In this document: piece by piece, positions 26,738-37,381 of the stretch | Position numbering within the stretch: the stretch's first letter is position 1 | How the letters are laid out: every line of letters starts with the position of its first letter | Assembly: GCF_004124275.1 (NCBI RefSeq) | Contig: NZ_CP027218.1 | Coordinates: 608,001 to 672,000, forward strand | DNA length: 64,000 nt | Reading direction: 5' to 3' | From: Pseudomonas sp. DTU12.3 | GTDB lineage: Bacteria; Pseudomonadota; Gammaproteobacteria; Pseudomonadales; Pseudomonadaceae | The notes under the pieces: model-generated | Database searches by the model: none | What the model saw: the letters and a program-made list of their open reading frames with translations, nothing else | What the model was told of the DNA's origin: nothing | Translations under genes and position numbers: made by a program

Positions 26738-28192
26738 ATGAAACTAATCGTAAAAGTCTTCCCCGAGATCACCATCAAAAGCCGACCTGTCCGGACGAAA
26801 TTCATCCGCCAGTTGGCCAAGAACATCCGCACCGTGCTCCGCGACCTGGACCCGGCCGTGGTGGTGAACGGTGTGTGGGACAATCTCGAGCTGGAAACAC
26901 GCGTTACCGACGCCAAAGCCTTGAAAGAGATGGGTGAGCGCCTGACCTGCATGCCGGGCATCGCGCACTTCCTGCAGATCGACGAGTACCCGCTGGGCGA
27001 CTTCGACGACATCACCGAGAAGTGCAAAGAGCACTACGGCGCGGCGCTGGCCGGGAAGATTTTCTCGGTACGCTGTAAGCGTGCCGGCAAGCATGCGTTC
27101 AGTTCGATGGACGTCGAAAAATACGTCGGCAGCAAGCTGCGCCGTGAGTGCGGTGCCGCCGGTATCGACCTGAAAGCGCCGCAAATCGAAGTCCGTATCG
27201 AAGTTCGCGACAAACGGTTGTTTGTGATCCACAGCCAGCACAACGGCATCGGCGGTTACCCGCTTGGCGCGTTGGAGCAGACGCTGGTATTGATGTCCGG
27301 CGGCTTTGACTCGACCGTTGCGGCTTACCAGATCATTCGTCGCGGCCTGATGACGCACTTCTGCTTCTTCAATCTGGGCGGTCGTGCCCACGAATTGGGC
27401 GTGATGGAAGTCGCGCATTTCATCTGGAAGAAGTACGGCAGCTCGCAACGCGTGCTATTTGTCAGTGTTCCGTTCGAAGAAGTGTTGGGCGAAATTCTCG
27501 GCAAAGTCGATAACAGTCATATGGGCGTCGTATTGAAGCGTATGATGTTGCGCGCGGCCTCCAACATCGCCGACCGCCTGCAGATCGAGGCGCTGGTCAC
27601 TGGCGAGGCGATCTCCCAGGTGTCGAGCCAGACGCTGCCGAACCTGTCGGTGATCGACTGCGTGACCGACAAGCTGGTCCTGCGTCCGCTGATCGTGGCG
27701 CACAAGCAGGACATCATCGACACCGCCAACGAGATCGGCACCGCCGATTTCGCCCGGCACATGCCGGAATACTGCGGGGTCATTTCGGTCAATCCGAAGA
27801 CCGCCGCCAAACGCGGTCGCGTTGAACACGAAGAGAAAGAATTCGACATGGCAGTCCTCGAGCGTGCGCTCGAAAACGCCAAACTGGTGCCGATCGATCG
27901 GGTGATCGACGAATTGGGCCAGGACGTACAGATTGAAGAAGTCAGCGAAGCACTGGCCGGCCAGATCGTGATCGACATCCGTCACCCGGATGCCGCCGAG
28001 GATGAGCCGCTGGAACTCGCTGGCGTAGAAGTACAGACGATGCCGTTCTACGCAGTGAACGCTCGTTTCAAGGAGCTGGATCCGACTCGCCAGTACCTGC
28101 TGTATTGCGACAAAGGCGTGATGAGTCGCCTGCATGCTCACCATTTGCTCAGTGAGGGGCATGCCAATGTGCGCGTTTATCGACCGAGCTAA
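26738..28192 (+). CDS. thiI: tRNA 4-thiouridine synthetase / sulfur carrier ThiI
   Basis: 484 residues from the ATG at 26738. N-terminal ferredoxin-like and THUMP domains (about 1-165), a PP-loop adenylation domain with SGGFDS (187-192), and a C-terminal rhodanese domain with the persulfide Cys457 in [11 protein letters not shown]. The partner Cys is in MPEYCGVIS. It thiolates U8 of tRNA and, through the rhodanese domain, can supply sulfur for thiamine thiazole. Transcribed divergently from glnA. Confidence 0.97.
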   Translation: MKLIVKVFPEITIKSRPVRTKFIRQLAKNIRTVLRDLDPAVVVNGVWDNLELETRVTDAKALKEMGERLTCMPGIAHFLQIDEYPLGDFDDITEKCKEHYGAALAGKIFSVRCKRAGKHAFSSMDVEKYVGSKLRRECGAAGIDLKAPQIEVRIEVRDKRLFVIHSQHNGIGGYPLGALEQTLVLMSGGFDSTVAAYQIIRRGLMTHFCFFNLGGRAHELGVMEVAHFIWKKYGSSQRVLFVSVPFEEVLGEILGKVDNSHMGVVLKRMMLRAASNIADRLQIEALVTGEAISQVSSQTLPNLSVIDCVTDKLVLRPLIVAHKQDIIDTANEIGTADFARHMPEYCGVISVNPKTAAKRGRVEHEEKEFDMAVLERALENAKLVPIDRVIDELGQDVQIEEVSEALAGQIVIDIRHPDAAEDEPLELAGVEVQTMPFYAVNARFKELDPTRQYLLYCDKGVMSRLHAHHLLSEGHANVRVYRPS

Positions 28193-28331
28193 GTGCCCGG
28201 GGCTGTTTGCCTGTGGCCTGCGTCACCGGCCCCCCGACACCGCCGTCAAGCTGTAACGGCCATGCCGGACACTACTGCTAATCGCTGCCAAGACTTGTCA
28301 GCAAACCGAATCCTCTGATCGAGATACACAA

Positions 28332-30152
28332 GTGATCGAAAATCTACGCAACATCGCCATCATTGCCCACGTTGACCATGGTAAAACCACCCTGGTAGAC
28401 AAACTCCTGCGTCAATCCGGCACTCTGGAGCGCAACGAGCTCAACGACGAGCGCGTGATGGACTCCAACGACCAGGAAAAAGAGCGCGGTATTACCATTC
28501 TGGCGAAAAACACCGCCATCAACTGGAACGGCTACCACATCAACATCGTGGACACCCCGGGCCACGCCGACTTCGGCGGCGAAGTTGAACGCGTAATGTC
28601 GATGGTTGACTCCGTTCTGCTGCTGGTTGACGCTCAAGACGGCCCTATGCCGCAAACCCGTTTCGTGACCAAGAAGGCTTTCGAAGCCGGCCTGCGTCCA
28701 ATCGTGGTGATCAACAAGGTTGACCGTCCAGGCGCGCGTCCGGACTGGGTTCTGGACCAGATCTTCGACCTGTTCGACAACCTCGGTGCTACCGAAGAAC
28801 AACTGGACTTCCAGGTTGTTTACGCCTCGGCCCTGAACGGCATTGCCGGTCTGGATCACACCGACATGGCTGAAGACATGACCCCGCTGTACCAAGCGGT
28901 AGTCGACCACGTTCCGGCTCCGGCTGTTGACCGTGACGGCGCATTCCAGATGCAGATCTCCGCTCTGGACTACAACAGCTTTCTGGGTGTTATCGGCGTT
29001 GGCCGTATCGCTCGTGGCCGCGTCAAGCCGAACACCCCGGTTGTGGCTATCGGTGCCGACGGCAAGCGTCGCAACGGTCGTATCCTGAAACTGATGGGTC
29101 ACCACGGTCTGCACCGCGTTGACGTTGAAGAAGCTGCAGCAGGCGATATCGTTTGCATCAGCGGTATGGACTCGCTGTTCATCTCCGACACCCTGTGCCA
29201 CCCGGACACCGTCGAGGCGATGAAGCCTCTGACCGTTGACGAGCCAACCGTTTCGATGACCTTCCAGGTAAACGACTCGCCATTCTGCGGTAAAGAAGGC
29301 AAGTTCGTGACGTCCCGTAACATCAAGGACCGTCTGGACAAAGAGCTGCTGTACAACGTTGCACTGCGCGTTGAAGAAGGCGACACCGCTGACAAGTTCA
29401 AGGTTTCCGGCCGTGGTGAGCTGCACCTCTCGGTACTGATCGAAACCATGCGTCGCGAAGGCTTCGAAATCGCTCTGGGTCGTCCGGAAGTGATCATCCG
29501 TGAAGTTGACGGCGTCAAGCAGGAACCGTTTGAAAACGTGACCATCGACATCCCTGAAGAAGCTCAGGGCAAGGTCATGGAAGAGATGGGTCTGCGTAAA
29601 GGCGACCTGAGCAACATGGTGCCGGATGGCAAGGGCCGTGTTCGTCTGGAATACAATATCCCTGCTCGCGGTCTGATTGGTTTCCGTAACCAGTTCCTGA
29701 CCCTGACCAACGGTGCTGGCATCCTGACCTCGATCTTCGATCGTTACGACACCGTCAAGTCGGGCCACATGTCCGGCCGTCAGAACGGCGTTCTGGTTTC
29801 GGTTGAAACCGGCAAGGCACTGACCTACTCGCTGGAAACCCTGCAGGCTCGTGGCAAACTGTTCGTAGAACACGGCCAGGAGATCTACAACGGTCAAATC
29901 GTTGGTCAGAACAGCCGCGACAACGACCTGGGCGTTAACCCTACCAAGGGCAAGAAGCTCGACAACATGCGTGCGTCGGGTAAAGACGAAACCATCGCTC
30001 TGGTTCCACCAGTGAAGTTCACTCTGGAACAGGCTCTGGAATACATCCAGGAAGACGAGCTGTGCGAAGTAACTCCTAAGTCCATCCGTCTTCGCAAGAA
30101 GATCCTGGACGAAAGCGAGCGTACCCGCGCTGCCAAGAAAGCCAAGAACTGA
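28332..30152 (+). CDS. typA: Ribosome-associated GTPase TypA/BipA
   Basis: 606 residues, starting at GTG 28332. A translational GTPase related to EF-G that binds ribosomes and aids 50S assembly and stress or cold adaptation. G motifs: [10 protein letters not shown] (G1), RGITI (G2), DTPGHADF (G3), NKVD (G4). Domains II, III and V follow, with the BipA C-terminal domain ([14 protein letters not shown]). Its codon choice is strongly biased (many GGT, CGT, CTG), as in highly expressed genes. The 139-bp gap after thiI has no feature I recognise. Confidence 0.97.
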   Translation: MIENLRNIAIIAHVDHGKTTLVDKLLRQSGTLERNELNDERVMDSNDQEKERGITILAKNTAINWNGYHINIVDTPGHADFGGEVERVMSMVDSVLLLVDAQDGPMPQTRFVTKKAFEAGLRPIVVINKVDRPGARPDWVLDQIFDLFDNLGATEEQLDFQVVYASALNGIAGLDHTDMAEDMTPLYQAVVDHVPAPAVDRDGAFQMQISALDYNSFLGVIGVGRIARGRVKPNTPVVAIGADGKRRNGRILKLMGHHGLHRVDVEEAAAGDIVCISGMDSLFISDTLCHPDTVEAMKPLTVDEPTVSMTFQVNDSPFCGKEGKFVTSRNIKDRLDKELLYNVALRVEEGDTADKFKVSGRGELHLSVLIETMRREGFEIALGRPEVIIREVDGVKQEPFENVTIDIPEEAQGKVMEEMGLRKGDLSNMVPDGKGRVRLEYNIPARGLIGFRNQFLTLTNGAGILTSIFDRYDTVKSGHMSGRQNGVLVSVETGKALTYSLETLQARGKLFVEHGQEIYNGQIVGQNSRDNDLGVNPTKGKKLDNMRASGKDETIALVPPVKFTLEQALEYIQEDELCEVTPKSIRLRKKILDESERTRAAKKAKN

Positions 30153-30173
30153 GTCATTAGTTCCGGCTGAATG

Positions 30174-30209
30174 AAAACGCCCCCGGTCGAGAGACCGGGG
30201 GCGTTTTTG
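30174..30209. terminator. Strong terminator after typA
   Basis: AAAACGCCCCCGGTC-GAGA-GACCGGGGGCGTTTTT: a 15-bp perfect stem with A- and T-runs on the two sides. Confidence 0.95.
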
Positions 30210-30251
30210 TTTGTCTGGGGGAAGTGCAGATTGGGCCTTGAAGATCAAAAG

Positions 30252-30461
30252 CCCCTCACCCTAGCCCTCTCCCGGAGGGAGAGGGGACTGAATGGGGGAT
30301 GCTCAGGGGATACATTGACTTGAAAGAATTCTGCTGAATCCAAAATCGATTTGGTGGGGCTCAACCGAATCCATATTCGACTGGGTGTTTCAGGTCGATG
30401 TATGGCCCCAGACACCTCGGTCGGCGCCCTCTCCCTCCGGGAGAGGGCTGGGCGGGCGGCG
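30252..30461. repeat. Large intergenic repeat, family C (rearranged)
   Basis: Ends CCCCTCACCCTAGCCCTCTC and CTCCCTCCGGGAGAGGGCTG. The interior is longer (about 150 bp) than in other copies, mixes both orientations of the family core (GGGGACTGA on the left, TTCAGGTCGATGTA on the right) and contains an extra AATCCAAAATCGATTTGGTG stretch. It fills most of the 30153-30480 gap. Confidence 0.75.
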
Positions 30462-30480
30462 TTCCGATGAGGGTAAGCTT

Positions 30481-30918
30481 TTAAAACTTCTCGATCGCCC
30501 GGAAATTCTGCTCGCGCACCACTTCCTTCGGCTTGTACGCGCAATACCCCGGACGCGGCCCGATCTTCGGGTGATTGCGACAGGTATCCGGGCGCTTGTC
30601 ATAAATGGTGCACAGGCGGCTCTTACGATCCAGGTAGTAACAATCGTTGTTGCTCATGCGCTGCAGGGTGAAGATGCCCGACTTCTGGTTGAAACGCTCG
30701 ACCAGGCCTTCCTTCTGCAAACGCTTGGCGATGTTCTTCGGCGGGTCACCGAGTTCGAATTCGTCGACCACACCGATGCGCACCAGATCCTTGATCTTCA
30801 CCTCAACCGGCAGCGTGCAGCAGCTGGATATGCAGGAACCGCACATCGGGGCTGAGTATTTTGCCCACGTATCGAGACGATCGATCTCGGCGGCGGCAAT
30901 CAGGTTGGGCTTCATCAT
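30481..30918 (-). CDS. YkgJ-type cysteine cluster protein
   Basis: 145 residues. Cys pattern: MCGSCISSCC near residue 25-34, then NDCYY, RLCTIYDKRPDTCRNHP and GYCAYKP. It matches the putative zinc- or iron-chelating CxxCxxxCC family (YkgJ-like). The metal and role are not established. Two adjacent ATGs are possible starts, without a strong ribosome binding site. Monocistronic, divergent from glgP across a 260-bp gap that has no clear element. Confidence 0.82.
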   Translation of the reverse strand: MMKPNLIAAAEIDRLDTWAKYSAPMCGSCISSCCTLPVEVKIKDLVRIGVVDEFELGDPPKNIAKRLQKEGLVERFNQKSGIFTLQRMSNNDCYYLDRKSRLCTIYDKRPDTCRNHPKIGPRPGYCAYKPKEVVREQNFRAIEKF

Positions 30919-31178
30919 CGGGAGTTACCAGGCGTGTGTGCATCAGGGCGCGCGATCATACCGGGACTGGTGGATTTTTGAACAACCTTTCGCCAGATTT
31001 TTTCAGCGTGCAGGCACATTGCCGGACAATTCGGCACGGCCCCTGCATTCATTAGCTCACTCGACAAGGTAATGCCGGGCTATCTCACAGTCTCGGGAAA
31101 AACTGCCGAACCAGAGCCGCTACCGTCGGTCAGACCGTCTAGGCTCAGACAATTCCCCGCTCGCTCGAGGTCCTATCG

Positions 31179-33629
31179 ATGACTCAAGAACCACTAGTTC
31201 GCGAAGCAGAGGTGGCCGCATTCCGCGACGCCGTCCTGACCAAACTCACCTACGCGGTGGGCAAAGACCCCGATCACGCCTTCGACCATGACTGGTTCGA
31301 AGCCATCGCATTGGCCGCGCGTGATCACATGGTCGAACACTGGATGGACCACACCCGGCAGATCTACCGCAAAGGCCAGAAGCGGGTGTATTACCTCTCG
31401 CTGGAATTTCTCATCGGCCGCTTGCTCTACGACAGCCTGAGCAACCTTGGCCTGCTCGATGTCGCCCGTGAAGCGCTGACCGAACTCGGTGTCGATCTGG
31501 AGCGCATCCGATTGCTGGAGCCCGATGCGGCGCTTGGCAACGGCGGCCTCGGTCGCTTGGCCGCATGCTTCATGGAAAGCATGTCGACCCTCGGCATCGC
31601 TGGCCACGGTTATGGCATTCGTTACGAACACGGTTTGTTCCGCCAGGCCATTGTCGATGGCTGGCAGCAGGAGCAGACCGAGCACTGGCTGGATTTCGGT
31701 AATCCATGGGAGTTCGAACGGCCGGAAGTCGTCTACTCCATCGGCTTCGGCGGCAGCGTTGAAACCGTCACCGATGTCAGCGGCAAATCCAAACAAGTCT
31801 GGTCGCCGGCAGAAACCGTCCGCGCGATTGCCTACGACACGCCAGTGGTCGGCTGGCGCGGGGCGAGCGTCAACACCTTGCGTTTGTGGCGTGCCCGCGC
31901 CATGGAGGATTTGCACCTTGAGCGCTTCAACGCCGGTGACCACCTGGGCGCGGTCGCCGAAGTGGCGCGCGCCGAAAGTATCTCCCGCGTGCTTTACCCG
32001 GCGGACAGCACTGAAGCGGGGCAAGAGCTGCGCCTGCGTCAGGAATACTTCTTCGTCGCCGCCTCCCTGCAGGACTTGCTCCGTCGTCACCGCAACATGC
32101 ACACCTCGGTGCTGACCCTCGGCGATCATGCGGCGATCCAGCTCAACGATACCCACCCCTCGATTGCTGTCGCCGAACTGATGCGCCAATTGGTCGATGT
32201 CTACGACGTGGCGTGGGATGCGGCGTGGCAAGTGACCGTCGACACGCTGTCGTACACCAACCACACGCTGTTGCCGGAAGCGCTGGAAACCTGGCCGGTG
32301 GGTCTGATGGAACGCATGCTGCCGCGACACATGCAGATCATTTACCTGATCAACGCACAGCACATCGATTCGCTGCGGGCCAAGGGCATTCACGATTTCG
32401 ACGTGCTGCGCGCGGTGTCGCTGATTGAAGAAGACAATGGTCGCCGGGTGCGTATGGGCAACCTCGCGTTCCTTGGTTCGCACAGCGTCAACGGCGTGTC
32501 CGGATTGCACACGCAACTGATGCGCAAAACCGTGTTCGCCGAACTGCACAAGCTGTATCCAGAGCGGATCAACAACAAAACCAACGGCATTACCTTCCGC
32601 CGCTGGCTGTATCAGGCCAACCCGGAATTGACCTCGATGCTGGTCGATGCGCTGGGCCCGGACTTACTCGATAACGCGGAAGAACGTTTGATCGACCTAG
32701 AGCCTTTTGCCGAGAAAACCGCGTTCCGCAAAGCCTTCGCCGAACAGCGCCTGCACAGCAAAAAAGCCCTGGCCTATCTGATTCACGAACGGCTGGGCAT
32801 TGCGGTCAACCCGGCGGCGATGTTCGATGTGCAGGTCAAACGGATTCACGAATACAAACGCCAGTTGCTCAACCTGCTGCACACCGTGGCGCTGTATCAG
32901 GCAATTCGCGCCGAGCCGGAAGTCGACTGGGTGCCACGGGTGAAAATCTTCGCCGGTAAAGCGGCGGCGAGTTATCACCAGGCCAAACTGATCATCAAGT
33001 TGAGCAATGACATCGCCCGCGTCGTGAACAACGACCCGACGGTGCGCGGCTTGTTGAAAGTGGTGTTTCTGCCCAACTACAACGTCAGCCTGGCGGAGAG
33101 CATCATTCCGGCGGCGGACTTGTCCGAGCAGATTTCCACCGCCGGATTCGAGGCTTCGGGCACCAGTAACATGAAGTTCGGCCTTAACGGTGCGTTGACC
33201 ATCGGCACGCTGGACGGCGCCAACGTGGAAATGGCTGAGCGTATCGGCGTTGAACACATGTTCATCTTTGGCCTCAGTGCGCAGCAAGTGGAAGCGCGCA
33301 AACAGAATCACGAGTTCAGCGCCTTGCCAGACATTGCCGCCTCCCATCGATTGAACGATGTATTGCAGGCGATTCGCGGCGGGGTGTTCTCGCCGGATGA
33401 CACCTCGCGTTATACCGGTCTGATCGATTCGCTGGTGGATTACGACCGCTTCCTGGTCTGTGCTGACTTCGATTCCTACTGGGAAGCGCAGAAGCGCGTT
33501 GAAGCGCACTGGCACGACTCCAATAACTGGTGGCGTTCGGCGGTACTCAACACGGCGCGGATGGGCTGGTTCTCCTCAGACCGGACGATTCGCGAGTACG
33601 CCACGGATATCTGGAAAGCGCTGGAGTAA
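31179..33629 (+). CDS. glgP: Glycogen/alpha-glucan phosphorylase
   Basis: 816 residues, full length. It releases glucose-1-phosphate from storage glucans. It has the GT35 family landmarks LGNGGLGRLAACFMES and KRIHEYKRQLLN, and the PLP-binding region EASGTSNMKFGLNGALTIGT, whose Lys in NMKF carries the cofactor. Other glycogen genes (glgA, glgB, glgX) are not in the window. It is followed by a family-A repeat and the unrelated DUF2339 gene. Confidence 0.96.
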   Translation: MTQEPLVREAEVAAFRDAVLTKLTYAVGKDPDHAFDHDWFEAIALAARDHMVEHWMDHTRQIYRKGQKRVYYLSLEFLIGRLLYDSLSNLGLLDVAREALTELGVDLERIRLLEPDAALGNGGLGRLAACFMESMSTLGIAGHGYGIRYEHGLFRQAIVDGWQQEQTEHWLDFGNPWEFERPEVVYSIGFGGSVETVTDVSGKSKQVWSPAETVRAIAYDTPVVGWRGASVNTLRLWRARAMEDLHLERFNAGDHLGAVAEVARAESISRVLYPADSTEAGQELRLRQEYFFVAASLQDLLRRHRNMHTSVLTLGDHAAIQLNDTHPSIAVAELMRQLVDVYDVAWDAAWQVTVDTLSYTNHTLLPEALETWPVGLMERMLPRHMQIIYLINAQHIDSLRAKGIHDFDVLRAVSLIEEDNGRRVRMGNLAFLGSHSVNGVSGLHTQLMRKTVFAELHKLYPERINNKTNGITFRRWLYQANPELTSMLVDALGPDLLDNAEERLIDLEPFAEKTAFRKAFAEQRLHSKKALAYLIHERLGIAVNPAAMFDVQVKRIHEYKRQLLNLLHTVALYQAIRAEPEVDWVPRVKIFAGKAAASYHQAKLIIKLSNDIARVVNNDPTVRGLLKVVFLPNYNVSLAESIIPAADLSEQISTAGFEASGTSNMKFGLNGALTIGTLDGANVEMAERIGVEHMFIFGLSAQQVEARKQNHEFSALPDIAASHRLNDVLQAIRGGVFSPDDTSRYTGLIDSLVDYDRFLVCADFDSYWEAQKRVEAHWHDSNNWWRSAVLNTARMGWFSSDRTIREYATDIWKALE

Positions 33630-33662
33630 CTTTTCGCTCGGCTCGATATAATCGCGCGCCGG

Positions 33663-33740
33663 AAAAGATCGCAGCCTGCGGCAGCTCCTACACAGGTGTT
33701 CGCATAACCCTGTAGGAGCTCCCGCAGGCTGCGATCTTTT
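33663..33740. repeat. Intergenic inverted repeat, family A (reverse arrangement)
   Basis: AAAAGATCGCAGCCTGCGGC first and its inverse second. The arms point outward, opposite to the copies at 4497 and 18956. One arm carries CTCCCGCAGG instead of CTGCCGCAGG. Confidence 0.88.
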
Positions 33741-33796
33741 TGGGTCAGGCTGCGCTAATCTTCCCGGATTGGCCTTCGCGCTTAGGGATATCGACC

Positions 33797-36700
33797 ATGC
33801 AATGGATGTTCATGTTGATCGGGCTCGTGCTCGGCTGGCTGCTCGACGAGTCGTTCAGCGATGCGCTGTTGGGCGCGTTGCTGGGGCTGGCGATCGGGCA
33901 GACGATCCGTATCGCGCGGCTTGGCTCGCAGATGGCGGAGCAGCAACGACAATTTGAACAGGCGAAGGAAGCCCTGCAGGGCGTCGCGCAGCGTCTGTTT
34001 GTGCTGGAAGGTTCGCCTTCTCATGCGGTGCCTTCGCCGAGTACGGCGCCGGTTACCGAGCCAGTCGCCGAACCGTCCAAAGCCGTCGAAGAGGCCCCAG
34101 CCGCCGAATTGGTCTGGGAGCTGCCACCTGAACTCGAACCGATTTCCGCCGTCGCCAGCGAAACCAGCCAACCGCTGCCTGCCGATGTCTGGAACCTCGG
34201 TGCCGTCACTCCCGAACCACAAAGAATCGCCGAACCGCGTGGCCCGAACCTCATCGAACGCGGCATCAGCGCTGCGCGCAACTGGCTGTTTGGCGGCAAC
34301 ACCGTGCTGCGTGTCGGCGTGGTGTTGCTGTTCTTTGGGCTGGCGTTTCTGCTGCGCTACGCCACTGAAGGCATGGTCGTGCCGATCGAATTGCGTTACG
34401 CCGGTGTAGCGGCCGCAGCCCTGGCGTTGCTCGCGCTGGGCTGGTGGCTGCGGCGGCGCAACAGCAGTTATGCGCTGATGCTGCAAGGCACCGGGATTGC
34501 GGTGCTGTACCTGACGGTGTTTGCGGCGATGCGCCTGCATCCGTTGCTCGATCCCTCTGCCGCGCTGGGCTTGCTGGTCGCGGTGACGGTGTTCTCGGCG
34601 ATTCTCGCCATCACCCAGGACTCGCTTGCGCTGGCGGCAGTGGCCGCATTGGGCGGTTTCGCCGCACCGATCCTCACTTCGACCGGTGCCGGTAACCACG
34701 TCGCGCTGTTCAGTTATTTCGCCTTGCTCAATGCCGGTATCCTCGCGATTGCCTGGTTCAAGGCCTGGCGTCTGCTCAACCTGATCGGTTTCGTCGGCAC
34801 CTTCGGCATTGGTTTCGCCTGGGGCCTGCGTTCGTATGCACCAGAGTTGCTGTGGAGCACCGAGCCGTTTCTGATTCTGTTTTTCCTGATGTACCTCGCC
34901 ATCGGCCTGTTGTTCGCGCGGCGCAAACTGCTCGACATGCCCAACGCCCCGGCAGATGGCGACCGCGAGGCGCTGCTGCACTGGTCGGCGCGCAAGGGCG
35001 ATTACGTCGACGGCACCCTGTTGTTCGGCCCGCCGATTATTGGCTTCGGTTTGCAGTTCGCGCTGGTGCAGCATCTGGAATTTGCCGCCGCGTTCAGTGC
35101 GCTCGCGCTGGGCATGATCTACATGGCGCTGGCCAAGGTATTGATGGGCGGTCGCGCGCTGCTGCTGGGTGAAACCTGTCTCGCGCTCGGGGTGATTTTC
35201 GCCAGTCTGGCGATTCCGCTGGGGCTGGATGCACGCTGGACGTCGGCGGCATGGGCGGTGGAAGGCGCGGGGATTCTCTGGCTCGGTTTGCGTCAGCAGC
35301 GGCCGTTCGCCCGGGCGTTCGCCTTGCTGCTGCAACTGGGCTCGGCATTGGCGTTCCTCAGTCAATTGCGCGTCGGCGAAAGCAGTTTGCTCGACGGTGC
35401 TGCGCTGGGCGCACTGATGCTTGGCGTCGCGTTGCTATTCAGTTTCTACCAGGTGCGCAAAGCTGCGCCGCAACAGACCTCGCCATGGGAGCGCCAAGGT
35501 TTGCCGGTGTTGGCGGGCTTGGGCCTGACCTTCCTTTACCTGCTGGCGCCGCTGTTTTTCTTCACGCAAGGCACGGCGATCAGTTGGGCGCTGGCCGGGT
35601 TGGCGACATTGTTTATCGGCCTGCGGATTCAGTCGCGCACGTTCCTGTTCAGCGCATTTGCCGTGCAGTTGCTGGGCGGCGCGTTGTTCCTGTTGCGTCT
35701 GCAAGGCGCGGGGCAGGATTCGGCAGCGGTGTTCAGCGCCGGCTGGAGCGGTTTGCTCAGTGCTTCGCTGATCGGTCTGGCGTTGATCGCCGGCATGCTG
35801 TTGGCCGCTCGCGATGAAATGGTGCGCAGTGACGTGCGTCTGCTGCGCGGTCTGTCGGTGGTGCTGCTGGCCGGGTTGGTGCTGATCAATCTGGCGGTGT
35901 TGTTTGTGCTGCCGTGGCAAACGGCGAGCGCGGTGTGGGCGGCGAGTGGTCTGCTGATCATCTGGCTGAGCCTGTACCTCAAGCAGCGCGTGAGCTTTGT
36001 TTTCGGTCTGCTGTTGCAGGTGATTGGCGGCGCGGCGTTTTTACTGGCCGGTCCGGAGTTGCTCGGGCCGATGTCCAGCGAAGGTCTGAAACCGTTGGCG
36101 CATGGCGGATTCTGGACGCCGCTGGTGTTGGGTCTGGCGGCAATGATCGGAGCGTGGCGCCTGCAACTGGGTAATCACGCCTCGGCATTTGATGCGTTGA
36201 GTTTGCAGCGCCTGTCCGAAGTGTTACTGGTGTGGGGCGCCGGTTGGTGGACGCTGGCGTGGGTGAGTGAAGTACTGCGTTTTGCATCGCCGAATCTGCA
36301 AGGCACGTTATTGCTGCTGGTTGCCGCTGTGAGCGTGGCGCTGTGGATGCTGCTGTCGCTACGCCTGAAATGGCCGGCGCTGGGATTGCTCTGCACGTTG
36401 CTGATTCCGGCGGCTGGATGGGTCCTGATCGGCGCGTGGCATTCGCGTTATCACCCAGCGGCGGATTTCGGTTGGCTGGCGTGGGCGGCGGTATTCGCCG
36501 TGCATTTCTTCAGTCTGCGACGCTTGGCGCCGATGCTGCCCGCGCGGGCCTTGAGCACGGCGCATGTGCTCGGCTGCTGGTTGCTGATCGGCGTGCTGGC
36601 GCTGGAGTTGCGTTACGGCCTGCTGCTGTTGTCCGAGCAATACAACGCCTGGCGCTGGCTGGGCTGGGCGATTCTGCCGAGTGTTTATCTGTTGCTGGCG

Positions 36701-37381
36701 GCGGCCCCGCGCACCTGGCCGTGGCCAGTTGCTGCGTTTGCCCGTGAGTACCGCTTGTACGCCGCCGCGCCGTTGGCGGTGTTGATGCTCGCGTGGTTCT
36801 GGCTGGCGAATGGCGTCAGCGATGGCAACGCCGAACCGTTGCCGTACGTGCCGTTACTCAACCCTTTGGAGTTGGGCTTGCTGTTCGCACTGTTCGGCGT
36901 TTACGTGTGGTCGCGCAGTGCGATTTCGCAATTGTCGATTCGTCAGGACTATGCCGATTACGCCACGCAACTGATCGCCGGGGTTTCGTTGTTCGCCTTC
37001 TGTACTGCGCTGGTCACCCGCGCCGCGCACCATTGGGCGGGGATTCCGTTCGAACTGGATACGCTGCTCGCCTCGATGCTGGTGCAGGCCGGGTTGTCGA
37101 TCGTCTGGACGCTGATGGCGCTCGGGCTGATGATCGGCGGACATCTGCGCCATCGCCGCGAAGTCTGGCTGATCGGCGCAGCGCTGATTGCGCTGGTAGT
37201 GGCCAAACTGATTTTTGTCGAACTGAGCAACCGTGGCGGCCTCGCCCGGATTGTCTCGTTTATCGGCGTTGGCGTGTTGCTGCTGGTGGTCGGTTATTTC
37301 GCGCCACTGCCGCCCAAACGCGTCGAGGCTGAACCGGTGGCGGACAAACCGGCCCCGGACACCGAAGGAGTTTCATCTTGA
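33797..37381 (+). CDS. DUF2339 large polytopic membrane protein
   Basis: 1194 residues from the ATG at 33797 (AGGGA upstream). N-terminal membrane helix, a short coiled stretch (about 40-65), a Pro/Glu-rich linker (about 70-150), then roughly 28-30 closely packed membrane helices. DUF2339 has no known reaction. The motif GVVLLFFGLAFLLRYATEGMVVP after the linker is typical. The downstream DUF3999 gene overlaps its stop, so the two probably act together in the inner membrane and periplasm. No transporter or enzyme signature is visible. Confidence 0.85.
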   Translation: MQWMFMLIGLVLGWLLDESFSDALLGALLGLAIGQTIRIARLGSQMAEQQRQFEQAKEALQGVAQRLFVLEGSPSHAVPSPSTAPVTEPVAEPSKAVEEAPAAELVWELPPELEPISAVASETSQPLPADVWNLGAVTPEPQRIAEPRGPNLIERGISAARNWLFGGNTVLRVGVVLLFFGLAFLLRYATEGMVVPIELRYAGVAAAALALLALGWWLRRRNSSYALMLQGTGIAVLYLTVFAAMRLHPLLDPSAALGLLVAVTVFSAILAITQDSLALAAVAALGGFAAPILTSTGAGNHVALFSYFALLNAGILAIAWFKAWRLLNLIGFVGTFGIGFAWGLRSYAPELLWSTEPFLILFFLMYLAIGLLFARRKLLDMPNAPADGDREALLHWSARKGDYVDGTLLFGPPIIGFGLQFALVQHLEFAAAFSALALGMIYMALAKVLMGGRALLLGETCLALGVIFASLAIPLGLDARWTSAAWAVEGAGILWLGLRQQRPFARAFALLLQLGSALAFLSQLRVGESSLLDGAALGALMLGVALLFSFYQVRKAAPQQTSPWERQGLPVLAGLGLTFLYLLAPLFFFTQGTAISWALAGLATLFIGLRIQSRTFLFSAFAVQLLGGALFLLRLQGAGQDSAAVFSAGWSGLLSASLIGLALIAGMLLAARDEMVRSDVRLLRGLSVVLLAGLVLINLAVLFVLPWQTASAVWAASGLLIIWLSLYLKQRVSFVFGLLLQVIGGAAFLLAGPELLGPMSSEGLKPLAHGGFWTPLVLGLAAMIGAWRLQLGNHASAFDALSLQRLSEVLLVWGAGWWTLAWVSEVLRFASPNLQGTLLLLVAAVSVALWMLLSLRLKWPALGLLCTLLIPAAGWVLIGAWHSRYHPAADFGWLAWAAVFAVHFFSLRRLAPMLPARALSTAHVLGCWLLIGVLALELRYGLLLLSEQYNAWRWLGWAILPSVYLLLAAAPRTWPWPVAAFAREYRLYAAAPLAVLMLAWFWLANGVSDGNAEPLPYVPLLNPLELGLLFALFGVYVWSRSAISQLSIRQDYADYATQLIAGVSLFAFCTALVTRAAHHWAGIPFELDTLLASMLVQAGLSIVWTLMALGLMIGGHLRHRREVWLIGAALIALVVAKLIFVELSNRGGLARIVSFIGVGVLLLVVGYFAPLPPKRVEAEPVADKPAPDTEGVSS

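Noticed and set aside
28344..30248. 634-codon minus frame opposite typA
   Set aside because: Antisense shadow of a strongly biased, highly expressed GTPase gene.
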